A stretch of DNA of 64,000 bases, from contig CAVPYN010000001.1 of assembly GCA_963709995.1 (NCBI GenBank), forward strand, positions 558,001 through 622,000, given 5' to 3'. Below are positions 52,432-61,596 of this stretch, one piece after another. Position 1 is the first letter of the stretch. Every line of letters starts with the position of its first letter. The DNA is from JAUIIK01 sp963709995 (GTDB lineage: Bacteria; Chloroflexota; Chloroflexia; Thermomicrobiales; CFX8). A program made the translations under genes and the position numbers. The notes beneath the pieces are model-generated. The model saw nothing but the letters and a program-made list of their open reading frames with translations, had not been told where the DNA came from and did not search any database.

Positions 52432-54762
52432 TCAGGTGAGTGTCTGGCGCCCTTCGGCTTCGCTCTCGATCGTCTCCCAGGAGTAGATCATCGGGATGAA
52501 CTCGACGTTGGACCATCGTTCCGCCTGATCGGCATAGTGCTCGCTTCCCGGGTGGCCGGAGCTGCCAAGTGGCACGATCCAGCGGCTGTTGTTCCAATCA
52601 CCGGTATCGAAAATGTAGCGGGCGACCGACGTGCCGGCGACGTTCAGGCTCACCCCCGGGAAGATCGACGCTGCCTGGGGAGTGTCGCCGTCCCCTCCCA
52701 TAGAAACCGACGGGGGGTCGAGGTTCTCGGCGAGATCACGATCCGCCATCGAAAGCGGGTGGGTTGGCGCGGTTGTGTGGACCGCACCCCATCTCCATGC
52801 GCTCATGTCGTCGCCCATCTGTCCGGCGAGGACGTCCTTCGCCCGATCGTAGGCATCGAGGATCAAGCTGTTCCAGGTTGTGCCATCCGGCAGCATCGAG
52901 GCGTCGTCCTCGCTCAGGAATTGCGGAACCGACCAGTACAGCAGACCGATGGGGCCGACGAGCGGCGGTTCCTCGGCCGCGAACGGGTTGTGTTTGAGTG
53001 CCTGGAATGCCGGGAGGTTTGAGACGAGACGGGTCAGCTGGTCCCTGAGCGCGATGTATAGTGCGGCCGCGCCGGAATCCTTCTCCATGCCGCCGTCCCA
53101 GCCGGACAACATCGTTAGACCTTCGTCGTTCAGTCCGGCTTCGGCGCTTGCTTCGAGTAGCCGGGTTACAAAGAGCCTGCTCGGGATCGACAGGCGGTCG
53201 GCGTGGATCGACGCCATGTCGTCGACCGTCGCATTCTGGATGCCCTGGAGTCGGGTATAGATGCGTAGCGCGCGGCTGTTTGGCGCGAAATCGAGCGCGA
53301 TGTAGTGCGGGTAGTCGTTGCCAACGATCCGGTTGTTGGCCGTCGCGACCCAACCGGTATCGGGATTGCGGACGCGCGGCAACTCCTCGAAGGGAACGAC
53401 ACCGTTCCAATCGTGCGCGCCCGTCCAGCCCGGCACCGGCAGCCAGCCGTTCGCGCGGGAACGGATCGGGAGTTGTCCACGGGTCAGATAGCCGATATTG
53501 CCGTCGACGTCGCCCATGACGAGGTTGTTGCACGGGTCGACCCAATCCCGCATCGATTCGTCCAGTTCGTCGACCGAGGTCGCCCGGAGCATGGGCAGCA
53601 GGCAGTGGAATCCCGCGTTGGGCTCGACGAGCGCCGAGTACCTGAAGGAAATCGCCGTTCCCGTCAGCGGATCGCCGAGCACGACCGGACCGTTGCGAGT
53701 CTCAACGATCTCGACCGATTCCGGTTCGCCGTCGCGGACGAAAATGTGCTCGGTTCGATGCTCGGCGTCATGCCACTGGCTGGCGTATTCATACCGGTAC
53801 GGGTGATTCGGATCGAAGTGCTCGACGTAGAGATCCTGGTAGTCCGCCGCGGCATGGGTGATGCCCCAGGCAACGTGTTCGTTGTGCGCGAAGTGCGGGA
53901 AGCCCGGCACGCCGCAGAAGGAGAATCCGATCACATCGAATTCTGGACAGGCCAGATGATTCTGGTAGTAGACGTTCGGGACGTCGAGGGCCCGGTGAGG
54001 GTCGCCGGCGACGAGTGGTTTCCCGGAAGCGGTGCGACTGCCGTGGACCGCCCAGTTGTTGCTCCCGGATTCAAGCTCGCCGAGCCTCGATATCGCGTCC
54101 CGACCCGGGTCGAGTTCGGCGACGTCGCGTAGCAAGCCGTCGAACTTCGCGCCGGGTGGCACGATCAACACTTCGCCGTCGTACGCCTCGGCCCGGAGCC
54201 GCATCGCGAGATCGGGCCCGCCAGCGACAAGGATTCGGGCGCGAAGGAGTTTTGCCAGACCGGTGCCCATCAGGATGTGACGAACCTTGAAGACCGCGCT
54301 CGAATGCCAGGGTTCCCACGGTTCCGGCGAAATGCCCGAGATTGAGTACTCGACGGGCAGGACGTCGGTTGAACGGATAAACGCGTTTACCCCCGCGGCA
54401 TACGCGTCCACCATCTCGCGTGTCTCGTCGTTGAAGTGATCGTAATCACGCTTTGAGCTTGCGGTGATCCCGACCCGACGGGCGAAGCGATCGAACAACA
54501 GCCCGCTTCTCCCCACAACTTCGGACCAGCGACCGAGCGCCCTGCGGCGGTCAAACTCCATTTGCCAGAGACGATCCTGGGCATGCGCGAAGCCCTGAGC
54601 GAAGAATGCGTCATGTAATGTGGTTGCCTTGATATGAGGAATCCCGAAGTGATCGCGCCAGATCTCCACCGGTGCGTCAAGCCCTCCAGTGTCTATCGTG
54701 GTCAAATAGTCGGGTATTGCCCCGTGAAGATCAGCCGGGTCTATCATCGTCTTCAGGCTCAA
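52432..54762 (-). CDS. Penicillin acylase family protein (Ntn hydrolase)
   Basis: N-terminal-nucleophile hydrolase of the penicillin/AHL acylase family. The start I favour is a TTG at 54762, preceded by AAAGGA eight bases away; an ATG at 54747 is also possible, and upstream start codons overlap the divergent gene. The alpha part has IWRDHFGIPHIKATTLHDAFFAQGFAHAQDRLWQME. The autoproteolytic site is LGELESGSNNWAVHG, where Ser of GSNNW becomes the new N-terminal nucleophile; NNRIVGNDYP is in the beta part. About 775 residues. I see no signal peptide, unusual for exported family members. Substrate (beta-lactam side chain, acyl-homoserine lactone or other amide) is unknown. Confidence 0.85.
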   Translation of the reverse strand: MSLKTMIDPADLHGAIPDYLTTIDTGGLDAPVEIWRDHFGIPHIKATTLHDAFFAQGFAHAQDRLWQMEFDRRRALGRWSEVVGRSGLLFDRFARRVGITASSKRDYDHFNDETREMVDAYAAGVNAFIRSTDVLPVEYSISGISPEPWEPWHSSAVFKVRHILMGTGLAKLLRARILVAGGPDLAMRLRAEAYDGEVLIVPPGAKFDGLLRDVAELDPGRDAISRLGELESGSNNWAVHGSRTASGKPLVAGDPHRALDVPNVYYQNHLACPEFDVIGFSFCGVPGFPHFAHNEHVAWGITHAAADYQDLYVEHFDPNHPYRYEYASQWHDAEHRTEHIFVRDGEPESVEIVETRNGPVVLGDPLTGTAISFRYSALVEPNAGFHCLLPMLRATSVDELDESMRDWVDPCNNLVMGDVDGNIGYLTRGQLPIRSRANGWLPVPGWTGAHDWNGVVPFEELPRVRNPDTGWVATANNRIVGNDYPHYIALDFAPNSRALRIYTRLQGIQNATVDDMASIHADRLSIPSRLFVTRLLEASAEAGLNDEGLTMLSGWDGGMEKDSGAAALYIALRDQLTRLVSNLPAFQALKHNPFAAEEPPLVGPIGLLYWSVPQFLSEDDASMLPDGTTWNSLILDAYDRAKDVLAGQMGDDMSAWRWGAVHTTAPTHPLSMADRDLAENLDPPSVSMGGDGDTPQAASIFPGVSLNVAGTSVARYIFDTGDWNNSRWIVPLGSSGHPGSEHYADQAERWSNVEFIPMIYSWETIESEAEGRQTLT

Positions 54763-54901
54763 TTTTGAAGTCCTTTCCCGCAACGTTAGTATTGCGTTCC
54801 TATGAATCGGCATCATAGCCTGTAGCAGGCGGGACTGGTCCACTGTCCTGAGATCAATCCGGCTGGTGACACAGCCTGACTCGAGAGGAATCGTCGGAGC
54901 A

Positions 54902-55186
54902 ATGCGCAAACGTGGAGACTACAAGACACCGGGCGGCAAACTTGTGACCGTCACGTTCGATCTGACCGGGCACCGGATCAGAAATGTTCAAGTCAGCGGG
55001 GACTTTTTCCTTTACCCTGAAGAAGCGCTCGAGGACATTCGTGTTGCCCTGGAAGGGATGCCGCAGGGCGAGCCAGCCGCGACGATTGCCGCACGCATCG
55101 ACGAGGCCCTTCCGGCGGAAGTGGAGATGGTGGGGTTTTCCTCCCAGGCTGTTGCGATCGCAGTCGAAAGAGGTATTGCGTCATGA
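54902..55186 (+). CDS. Lipoate-protein ligase accessory/C-terminal domain protein (LplB type)
   Basis: 95-residue protein equal to the C-terminal accessory domain of lipoate-protein ligase A (GGKLVTVTFDLTGHRIRNVQ, VSGDFFLYPEEALEDI). In Thermoplasma a separate LplB of this kind is required by the LplA catalytic subunit. The start at 54902 is a compromise: GGAG is only two bases away, and a GTG at 54866 is possible. Its stop overlaps the ligase start by four bases (ATGA), so they are translationally coupled. Confidence 0.75.
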   Translation: MRKRGDYKTPGGKLVTVTFDLTGHRIRNVQVSGDFFLYPEEALEDIRVALEGMPQGEPAATIAARIDEALPAEVEMVGFSSQAVAIAVERGIAS

Positions 55187-55998
55187 ACGTACCTGGTGAG
55201 CGGCCCCGACTGTACCCCGAAGGGATTGAAGAACGCTGGCGGGAGCATCGATGGGATGTCGTGGGGCCAACGCCGCTGAAACCGGCAATGAATCTGGCGC
55301 TTGACGAACTCCTGACCCGCCAGGTAGGGCGGGGCGAACGACGGCCGATTATGCGCATCTGGGGTTGGGCGGCTCCCTGCGTCGTCATCGGACGGTTCCA
55401 GTCGGTGTCGAACGAAGTTCACGCGGAACGGGCCGGGGAACTTGGGATCGAAATCGTGCGTAGGGTGAGTGGCGGCGGCGCGATGCTCATCGAGCCAGAG
55501 AGCGCGATCACCTATTCCGCGTACATGCCGCCGGAAATGGTGCAGGGCCTATCGTTCCAGGAATCGTACGCCTTTCTGGACGGTTGGATTATCGATGCGC
55601 TCCGCGATCTCGGCATCGACGCCTGGCACGAGCCGCTGAATGACATCACCTCGACGGGCGGAAAAATCGGGGGCGCGGCCCAGGCTCGGAAGTATGGAGC
55701 CGTTCTGCACCACACAACGATGGCCTATGACATGACCCAAGGGCTGCTGACTCAGGTGCTGCGGATAGGGCTTGAGAAGATCAGCGACAAGGGACTGCGC
55801 AGCGCTGAAGCACGAGTCGGCCCGCTCCGGCAACAGACGCAGATGCCGCGCGATGAGATCATCGAGCATCTTCGATCGCGGTTTACGGAGATGACTGGCG
55901 CCGAGCCCTCGGAACTGAGCCGGCAGGACATTGCCAGCGCCGGGGAACTGGTTGAAGAAAAGTTCGGTCGAGACGAGTGGACTTATTTGCTGCCGTAG
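55183..55998 (+). CDS. lplA: Lipoate-protein ligase A, catalytic domain
   Basis: Activates lipoate with ATP and transfers it to E2 and GcvH lysines. The catalytic domain alone is present (271 residues): the lipoate-binding RRVSGGGAML near residue 88, and the catalytic Lys in GKIGGAAQARKYGAVLHHTTM (about 158-178). The usual C-terminal domain is encoded by the preceding gene, giving a two-gene ligase. Start ATG overlaps that gene. The octanoyl transfer enzyme LipB is the near alternative, but the RRxSGGGA pattern favours LplA. Confidence 0.87.
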   Translation: MNVPGERPRLYPEGIEERWREHRWDVVGPTPLKPAMNLALDELLTRQVGRGERRPIMRIWGWAAPCVVIGRFQSVSNEVHAERAGELGIEIVRRVSGGGAMLIEPESAITYSAYMPPEMVQGLSFQESYAFLDGWIIDALRDLGIDAWHEPLNDITSTGGKIGGAAQARKYGAVLHHTTMAYDMTQGLLTQVLRIGLEKISDKGLRSAEARVGPLRQQTQMPRDEIIEHLRSRFTEMTGAEPSELSRQDIASAGELVEEKFGRDEWTYLLP

Positions 55999-56035
55999 CT
56001 TCCCATGATCGAATTTCGAGGACAGGACGTAGGAG

Positions 56036-56509
56036 ATGAGCAGAGAAACGCTAGGTAGAGAGCAGAGTCTGGAGATGATCTCCAAAGGTTTCCAGGAGTT
56101 TCTGGAGCTTATCGACTCGATCCCCGAGGAGCAGCTGCTCGAACCGGAGACGGTCGGTTCCTGGTCCGGCAAGGATGTTATAGCCGACATCACTGGTTGG
56201 GAACGGGTGGTGAAGGAGTACATCGAAGCAAAGGACCGCGGGTGGCAGGGCTACCTGCCACCCGCCGAGCCAGATGGAACCTGGGATCAGTTCAATCAGT
56301 CAAACGTAGATCCAACGCGGGATTGGTCACTTGATGAAGTGAAAGCCGATTTCGCCAAGACGCACCATGCGTTTATGCGTGTCGCGGCGGGATCGGAACA
56401 TACTAACTGGCAGGCTGTCGTGAGGATCACCAAGATCCACTATGAGGAACATCACGATGATCTGAGGGCAATTCCAGACGTCGTTCGCGCGCGGAACGAC
56501 CAGGCATAG
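56036..56509 (+). CDS. ClbS/DfsB family four-helix-bundle protein
   Basis: 157-residue DinB-like bundle of the ClbS/DfsB family, whose founder ClbS hydrolyses the colibactin warhead; most members have unknown roles. Seen: VGSWSGKDVIADITGWERVV (helix with the conserved W and H/D residues), and the C-terminal IHYEEHHDDL with a HxxxHHDDL metal-type motif. An internal perfect palindrome lies at 56238-56265. The ATG at 56036 has AGGAGATG upstream. Confidence 0.78.
   Translation: MSRETLGREQSLEMISKGFQEFLELIDSIPEEQLLEPETVGSWSGKDVIADITGWERVVKEYIEAKDRGWQGYLPPAEPDGTWDQFNQSNVDPTRDWSLDEVKADFAKTHHAFMRVAAGSEHTNWQAVVRITKIHYEEHHDDLRAIPDVVRARNDQA
56238..56265. repeat. Perfect 12-bp hairpin within the ClbS-family coding region
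   Basis: Arms GCGGGTGGCAGG and CCTGCCACCCGC with a four-base loop (GCTA), encoding DRGWQGYLPPAE. It would form a very stable RNA hairpin in the middle of the mRNA. Confidence 0.8.
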
Positions 56510-56619
56510 CCCACCTCCCCCCCGCTAGATTATCCGAATAAATGCTCATGTGAGACCGCCGGACGCCGCCGGTAGAATTGATCTGTCCCACAGTTGGTGG
56601 GCGTTGACGGAGACAATTG

Positions 56620-57717
56620 ATGGATGCCCAGGAGGTGATTGGCATCGTGACCGATTTCAAGGGCAAGATCTATGACATCGCGGTGATCGGCGGTGGGCCG
56701 GTGGGCCTGTTCGCCGCGTTCTATGCGGGAATGCGGGGCGCGTCGACGATTATCGCTGACTCGTTGGAGGAGCTCGGCGGTGAGCTCATGGCAATTTATC
56801 CTGAGAAATACATCTACGACATAGCTGGATTTCCGGCCATTCTTGCCAAAGATTACGTGGAACCTGCGATCGAACAGGCGCTGTCGATGGGCGCGGAAGT
56901 GACCCTGCGCACCGAAGTGACCGGGCTCGCTCGAGACGATGACCAAGACCTCCTGCGACTGGATACGACGAAGGGCGAGATTCTGGCTCGGACGGTCATC
57001 ATCTGCGCTGGGATTGGCGCGTTCGAGCCGAAACGTCTGGATGTCGACGGGGTCGAAGCCTTCGAGGGCGGTAGCGGTGTCCATTATTTCGCCAAGCGGA
57101 TCGAGGACTTCCGCGACAAGAGAGTGCTCATCGTCGGTGGCGGTGACTCGGCGGTTGACTGGGCAGTGACGTTGAGTCCGATCGCCGAACACGTCACCGT
57201 TGTTCATCGTTCCAAGTTCCGGGCACACGAACACACGGTCCAGCAATTGTTGGATGGCCCTGCGGATGTGTTCTTTCCCGGCTATGTGGTGACGGCGTTA
57301 GCGGAAACGACCGTCTCGAGTCGGTGACCTATCTGAATACTGACACGGATGAAGAGACAACCATTGCGGTCGACGAGATGATCTGCGCGATCGGTTTCAA
57401 GGCCGACCTCGGACCACTCAAGACCTGGGGTCTCGAAACCGAGCGCAACCAGATCGTCGTCGACAAGATCACGATGGAGACGAATATCCCGGGCGTGTTC
57501 GGCGCCGGCGACATCGTGACCTACCCGGCAAAGTTCAGGCTCATTGCGACTGGAGTCGCTGAAGCGGTGAGCGCTATAAATCACGCAGTAATCCGTTATC
57601 AACCCGGACGCACGGCTCGACCCCGGTCACTCCACCAACATCATGGAGAAGAAGGCGCGTGAAGAGGAGAAGGCAGCCAAGCGTGAAGGGGCCCTAGCCG
57701 CGGCAACGGACGACTAG
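56620..57717 (+). CDS. Ferredoxin--NADP+ reductase, thioredoxin-reductase-like (two frameshifts)
   Basis: Flavoprotein reductase of the YumC-type ferredoxin-NADP reductases. The ATG at 56620 has GGAG eight bases upstream. FAD fold: DIAVIGGGPVGLFAAFYAGM; LYPEKYIYDIAGFP is the family signature for this branch (present as AIYPEKYIYDIAGFP); NADP fold: VLIVGGGDSAVDWAVTL; there is no CxxC, so it is not a thioredoxin reductase. The frame breaks near 57296 and again near 57610, after which the true tail EKKAREEEKAAKREGALAA ends at 57717. Reconstructed length is about 365 residues. GVFGAGDIVTYPAK is near the end. Confidence 0.82.
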
Positions 57718-57730
57718 TGTCCCTCAGCGG

Positions 57731-58693
57731 CTAGTCCGTTTTCGGGTGCGCGTCGAAGAAGTCCCAGAGTAGTTCCGTGGCATCGATGTCGAGATTCGTC
57801 GCTCCGAGCGGGCCGCTCGACCTGCGATGGCCGGGCCAGGTGTGTCCCGCGCCATCAAGCGTAATCAGTTCGACGCCAGTTCCACTGCTGCACGGCGCCC
57901 AGGACTCCCGAAATGCTGTCGAGCCATCCCCTGCGATCGTGTCAGGTAGTTGTTCCCCGGTTGGTTGCTGTTGGCAACCATTGAATTCTGCCCAGAAGCT
58001 CGCGGCCACGTGTGCAGATTGAAACTCCCCGAGCTGATCGATCCCCGGGACGATCGGACCTCCGTCATAGGGCACGACATTGTCTGCGGTTCCGTGGAAC
58101 GCGATGTATGAGACAGGTTCGACCGGCTGGCAGCTGTCAAAGCTCTGGCTGATGCTCGCCGCCGCGACGAGGCCGACGGCGGCGATACGGTCGCTCATAT
58201 TGCAGGCCGTGTGGAATGCGAACATCCCGCCGTTCGAAAGCCCGGTCATGTAGATCCGATTCTGGTCGACTCCAACGTCACGATCCAGCTCGTCAATCAG
58301 TGCTTCGACGAACTGCAGGTTTCTGGTTGCGATATCCGTGTCTGCGAATAGCCCGCCGACACCAGCGTCCAGCCAAGCTCTGGCGAGACCGTCCGGGTAC
58401 ACGGCTACGAACGATTCCCGGTCGGCAACCTGGTCAAACCCGGTGAGTTCCCGCATCTCGGATGCACTGGAACCCAAACCGTGAATCACCAGGACGAGCG
58501 GCCAGCCGGCATCCGGGCGAGTCGTGTCTGGAACATGGACGAAATACTCACGATCGTCCTCGCCGACACGGAGCTGAGAGAGTTCTTCAGGCAGCGTCGC
58601 TGGCACAGCCGGTGATTCATCGCCTGGCGAGCAAGCCTGCAATAGTCCCACCATCGAAACCAGTGCGACGAGTAGTGCCGGCACGGGCGTCAC
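57731..58693 (-). CDS. LpqC-type lipoprotein esterase (PHB depolymerase/feruloyl esterase family)
   Basis: Secreted alpha/beta hydrolase. The N-terminus ends in a lipobox, VSMVGLLQAC (C21), so the protein is lipid-anchored. The fold shows LVLVIHGLGSS (oxyanion), the nucleophile GLSNGG, AFHGTADNVVPY and GAGHTWPG with the catalytic His. 320 residues; GTG start. It probably deacylates carboxylic esters; the substrate is unknown. Its start overlaps the GrpB-like gene's stop by four bases, on the same strand. Confidence 0.85.
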   Translation of the reverse strand: MTPVPALLVALVSMVGLLQACSPGDESPAVPATLPEELSQLRVGEDDREYFVHVPDTTRPDAGWPLVLVIHGLGSSASEMRELTGFDQVADRESFVAVYPDGLARAWLDAGVGGLFADTDIATRNLQFVEALIDELDRDVGVDQNRIYMTGLSNGGMFAFHTACNMSDRIAAVGLVAAASISQSFDSCQPVEPVSYIAFHGTADNVVPYDGGPIVPGIDQLGEFQSAHVAASFWAEFNGCQQQPTGEQLPDTIAGDGSTAFRESWAPCSSGTGVELITLDGAGHTWPGHRRSSGPLGATNLDIDATELLWDFFDAHPKTD

Positions 58694-59229
58694 TGCCGGT
58701 TCCCCGGCGAGTAGGGAATATCGAGACGTGCGCAGCGCCGCCGCAATGTGTCCTCGATAAACTCTGTCTTTGCCAGGGTATAGACCAGCAACGTCTGGCT
58801 GTTCCGGGCGAGATCCAGTTTCAGACGGGTGTATTCCTCGACGAGGCGAGGATCTTCTCGTAACGCATCACGGAAGAGAATTGTGCGCTGACCGGCCCAG
58901 CTCCCGGACTTGACGATATGCAGGTTCGCATTCGAATCGGTGCGCTTACGCAAGGCGATCCGCAGGTCTTCCTCTCCGGAATCGATGATCCTGAAGCCGA
59001 TCGCACCGAAGACTCCGGCATATGTTTCAACAGGTTCGAGCGATTCGACTTGCATCTGCACGTCAATGATCGGCTTCGCGATCAGTCCCGGCACCGCTGT
59101 GCTGCCGATGTGGTCCAGGCGAATCCGCTCATCGCTCACCTGTCGTTGAATCAGCCGAATTTCTGTTTCATAGTCCGCTATCCAGGTCGGATCGTACGCT
59201 GTCAGAGTGATTTCAGTATGCGTTTTCAC
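58690..59229 (-). CDS. GrpB family (UPF0157) protein
   Basis: Nucleotidyltransferase-fold protein of the GrpB/UPF0157 family; role unknown, possibly nucleotidyl transfer. 179 residues from a GTG at 59229 with AGGAGA a few bases upstream. Typical: LTAYDPTWIADYETEIRLI, LDHIGSTAVPGLIAKPIIDVQM, and SNANLHIVKSGS. It is followed by the esterase, probably in an operon. Confidence 0.88.
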   Translation of the reverse strand: MKTHTEITLTAYDPTWIADYETEIRLIQRQVSDERIRLDHIGSTAVPGLIAKPIIDVQMQVESLEPVETYAGVFGAIGFRIIDSGEEDLRIALRKRTDSNANLHIVKSGSWAGQRTILFRDALREDPRLVEEYTRLKLDLARNSQTLLVYTLAKTEFIEDTLRRRCARLDIPYSPGNRQ

Positions 59230-59304
59230 ACGGTCTCCTGTGTCCAGCCAGATCGAGCCGGTTAGTATACACGCCGGGTGCTACGTTACAAGCAGGGAGC
59301 ATAC

Positions 59305-60228
59305 GTGACGATCATCATCCGGCGAGCGACCAGACTTGATCTGCCTGGGGCCTACGCCATTCAGCAGGAGTCATCCTTGGACACAGGACTGGAGATTGGC
59401 AACGTTGCGGGAACGGCCGGCGCGGCCATTCCCGCCAAATTCAATCATGAGCTCGAACACGGTCGTTTTCTGGTTGCCGAGGACGAGTCCACCGGGCGCC
59501 TGCTCGGTTTTGGCGGGATGTTTGATCGTGAGAATGTGTCGTTTCTTGCGACGTTCTATGTCCGGCCCTCGGCCCAGCGTGCCGGCCTGGGCGCCGGGCA
59601 GCGGCTTCTCGATGGGCTCTTCGACCGGCCAGGCCGGACACGGTGCGTGGTTAGCTCCCACATCCATCGCGCAATAGCGGTCTATGCACGAAACGACATG
59701 CTGCCACGCTGGCCGCTTTACATGCTCGAGGGTTCCAGCCCCGGGTTGCTGAACAATCGTGCGGCGGGCATCAAGGCACAACCCGCGGGTCCAGGCGACC
59801 CTGGTCTCGTGGAAATCGATAGTGAAATCGCCGGACGTGGCCGCCGTCTCGTCGATCAGCAGTACTGGGTTGGCACGCACTGCGCGACGCCGTACTGGAT
59901 CTGCCGCTCAGGAGAGCACATCGGATACGGATACATTCAGGATCTCGGTCGTAGTGTGGACGCGAGGTGGAATGGCGAAACAACATGCATCGGGCCGGTC
60001 GGTGTGTTCGATCCAGAGGATGCCGCCGCGGCTGTGGACGCGCTGGTTGGCATTGCGAGAGAGATTTCCAATCGGGTGGTGATTCACGTGCCGGGAGCTC
60101 ACCCCGCGCTGGCGGTCCTGTTTGCAGCCGGATTCCGGATCTTCTATCAGGCAGTCTTTTGCTGTTCGGCGGGGTCGGGGCCATTTGACCCCACTTGCTA
60201 CCTTCCGGCGGATACGATAACCCTCTGA
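59305..60228 (+). CDS. GNAT family acetyltransferase, possibly two GNAT domains
   Basis: Acyl-CoA-dependent N-acetyltransferase-like protein. I use the GTG at 59305 (AGGGAG upstream); 307 residues. The first domain is a GNAT fold (IIRRATRLDLPGAYAIQ; FLATFYVRPSAQRAGLGAGQRLLDGL is the acetyl-CoA motif R/Q-x-x-G-x-G/A). The second half (IGYGYIQDLGRSV, GPVGVFDPEDAAAAVDALVG) looks like a degenerate second GNAT without a clear CoA loop. Substrate unknown. Confidence 0.78.
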   Translation: MTIIIRRATRLDLPGAYAIQQESSLDTGLEIGNVAGTAGAAIPAKFNHELEHGRFLVAEDESTGRLLGFGGMFDRENVSFLATFYVRPSAQRAGLGAGQRLLDGLFDRPGRTRCVVSSHIHRAIAVYARNDMLPRWPLYMLEGSSPGLLNNRAAGIKAQPAGPGDPGLVEIDSEIAGRGRRLVDQQYWVGTHCATPYWICRSGEHIGYGYIQDLGRSVDARWNGETTCIGPVGVFDPEDAAAAVDALVGIAREISNRVVIHVPGAHPALAVLFAAGFRIFYQAVFCCSAGSGPFDPTCYLPADTITL

Positions 60229-60314
60229 ACTGCCCGGGCGTAGTCCATCCGCGACCGGAATCTCCGTGCTACCGTGAGCGGTCTAAAATCAGAATACCTG
60301 AGAGGAACTAGTCG

Positions 60315-61439
60315 ATGAGTGATAGCAAATTGCGAGTGGCCGTCCTTGGGGCTGGCGCATGGGCTGAATCGGCACATATCCCGGGCTGGATTCGAGATCC
60401 GCGCGCCGAACTCGTCGCAATTTGCGACCCCGTCGCGGACCGGGCGAAAGCATTTGCCCGCAAGTTCGACGTTGCCGAGTCCAGCGACGATTGGGAGCAA
60501 GTCATTTCTCGAACCGATATCGACGTGATCGATGTATGTACGCCATCCAGCACCCACTTTGAGCTCTCATGGGCTGCCCTGGAAAGCGGCAAGCACGTCT
60601 TGTGTGAGAAGCCGGTGGCGTTCGATTTCAGGGGCACGCGCAAGGCTGCCGATCTGGCCCGTAGCAAGGGGCTCAAGACGAAGCTCGGGTTCACGTTCCG
60701 GTACAGTCCGGGTGTTCGATACGCCTGGTCGCTGATCGAAGACGGCTTCGTTGGCCGGCCATTCTTCTTCAATGGATATGAACAGAACTCCCAGTGGATC
60801 GATCCGGAAACCCCGCTCCGGCAGGTCGACCTCGATGCCGATCAGAATGAGCTACAGGTTTCCTCGCTCGAAGGCTACGGCGCGCCGGTGATCGACATCG
60901 GCCACTGGTGGGTCGGCGCAGATTACTCGAGTGTCGTTGGAACGATGCGCAACTTCATTCCGGAGCGCCGGGTGCGCGACGCCGGCAATCAGATGATGCG
61001 GATGAACATTGACGATGGCACAGTCTATCTGACTGAATACGCCAACGGGGCGATTGGCTCGATTCAGACGAGCTATGTAACGGTCGGCAACTATCCTGGC
61101 ATCGAGGCGAGGATCTACGGCGAGAAGGGCGCGATCATCTGCCGTCTGGTCGAGGAGTTCGGCGTGGCAGAGACGATCAAGGTCGCGACGCCGGATGACG
61201 TCGAGTTTCGTGAGCTGGAGATCCCCAAGGAGTTCTATCCAGTGGGCGGCCACCCGCGGGAGTCATGGCGCTCGCTCTTCTATGCAAACCTGATCCGGGA
61301 TTTCATCGACGAGATCGACGAGGGTGGCGAGCGCAATCAAGGGAACTTCGATGATGGCGCGTGGGTGCAGGAAGCGATCAACGCGGTTGAGCTTTCATTC
61401 CGCGAGCGCCGGTGGGTGGATCTCCCGCTGGAGGACTGA
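60315..61439 (+). CDS. Gfo/Idh/MocA family oxidoreductase
   Basis: NAD(P)-dependent sugar/inositol-type dehydrogenase; intact at 374 residues. N-terminal Rossmann fold VAVLGAGAWAESAHIPGW, and the catalytic region CEKPVAFDFRGTRKAADLAR with the EKP lysine; the C-terminal alpha/beta domain includes VIDIGHWWVGADYSSVVG with the catalytic His. ATG at 60315 with AGAGGAAC upstream. Together with the TcuA-like flavoprotein downstream it may form part of a catabolic pathway; substrate unknown. Confidence 0.88.
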   Translation: MSDSKLRVAVLGAGAWAESAHIPGWIRDPRAELVAICDPVADRAKAFARKFDVAESSDDWEQVISRTDIDVIDVCTPSSTHFELSWAALESGKHVLCEKPVAFDFRGTRKAADLARSKGLKTKLGFTFRYSPGVRYAWSLIEDGFVGRPFFFNGYEQNSQWIDPETPLRQVDLDADQNELQVSSLEGYGAPVIDIGHWWVGADYSSVVGTMRNFIPERRVRDAGNQMMRMNIDDGTVYLTEYANGAIGSIQTSYVTVGNYPGIEARIYGEKGAIICRLVEEFGVAETIKVATPDDVEFRELEIPKEFYPVGGHPRESWRSLFYANLIRDFIDEIDEGGERNQGNFDDGAWVQEAINAVELSFRERRWVDLPLED

Positions 61440-61596
61440 TGCATCGCAGCGGTGGGACAAGCCGTGGGTCCCGGTGGGTGTGAAGTCCATTCGGCGTGTT
61501 AAAGTCCTGAATCATTCTCTGGCCCGTTCCTGGCCAGAAACTGAACCTGCGGGGCTAGCCGCCACGTTGCCCGCCTGAAGCTGGAGAACCATTGCC

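Noticed and set aside
53305..54132. 275-codon plus-strand open frame
   Set aside because: Shadow of the penicillin acylase gene; Arg/Val-rich with no domain.
57700..57735. Hairpin CTAG..CTAG between the ferredoxin-NADP reductase and esterase genes as a terminator
   Set aside because: Arms pair only with a three-base bulge, so I could not support it as a distinct terminator.
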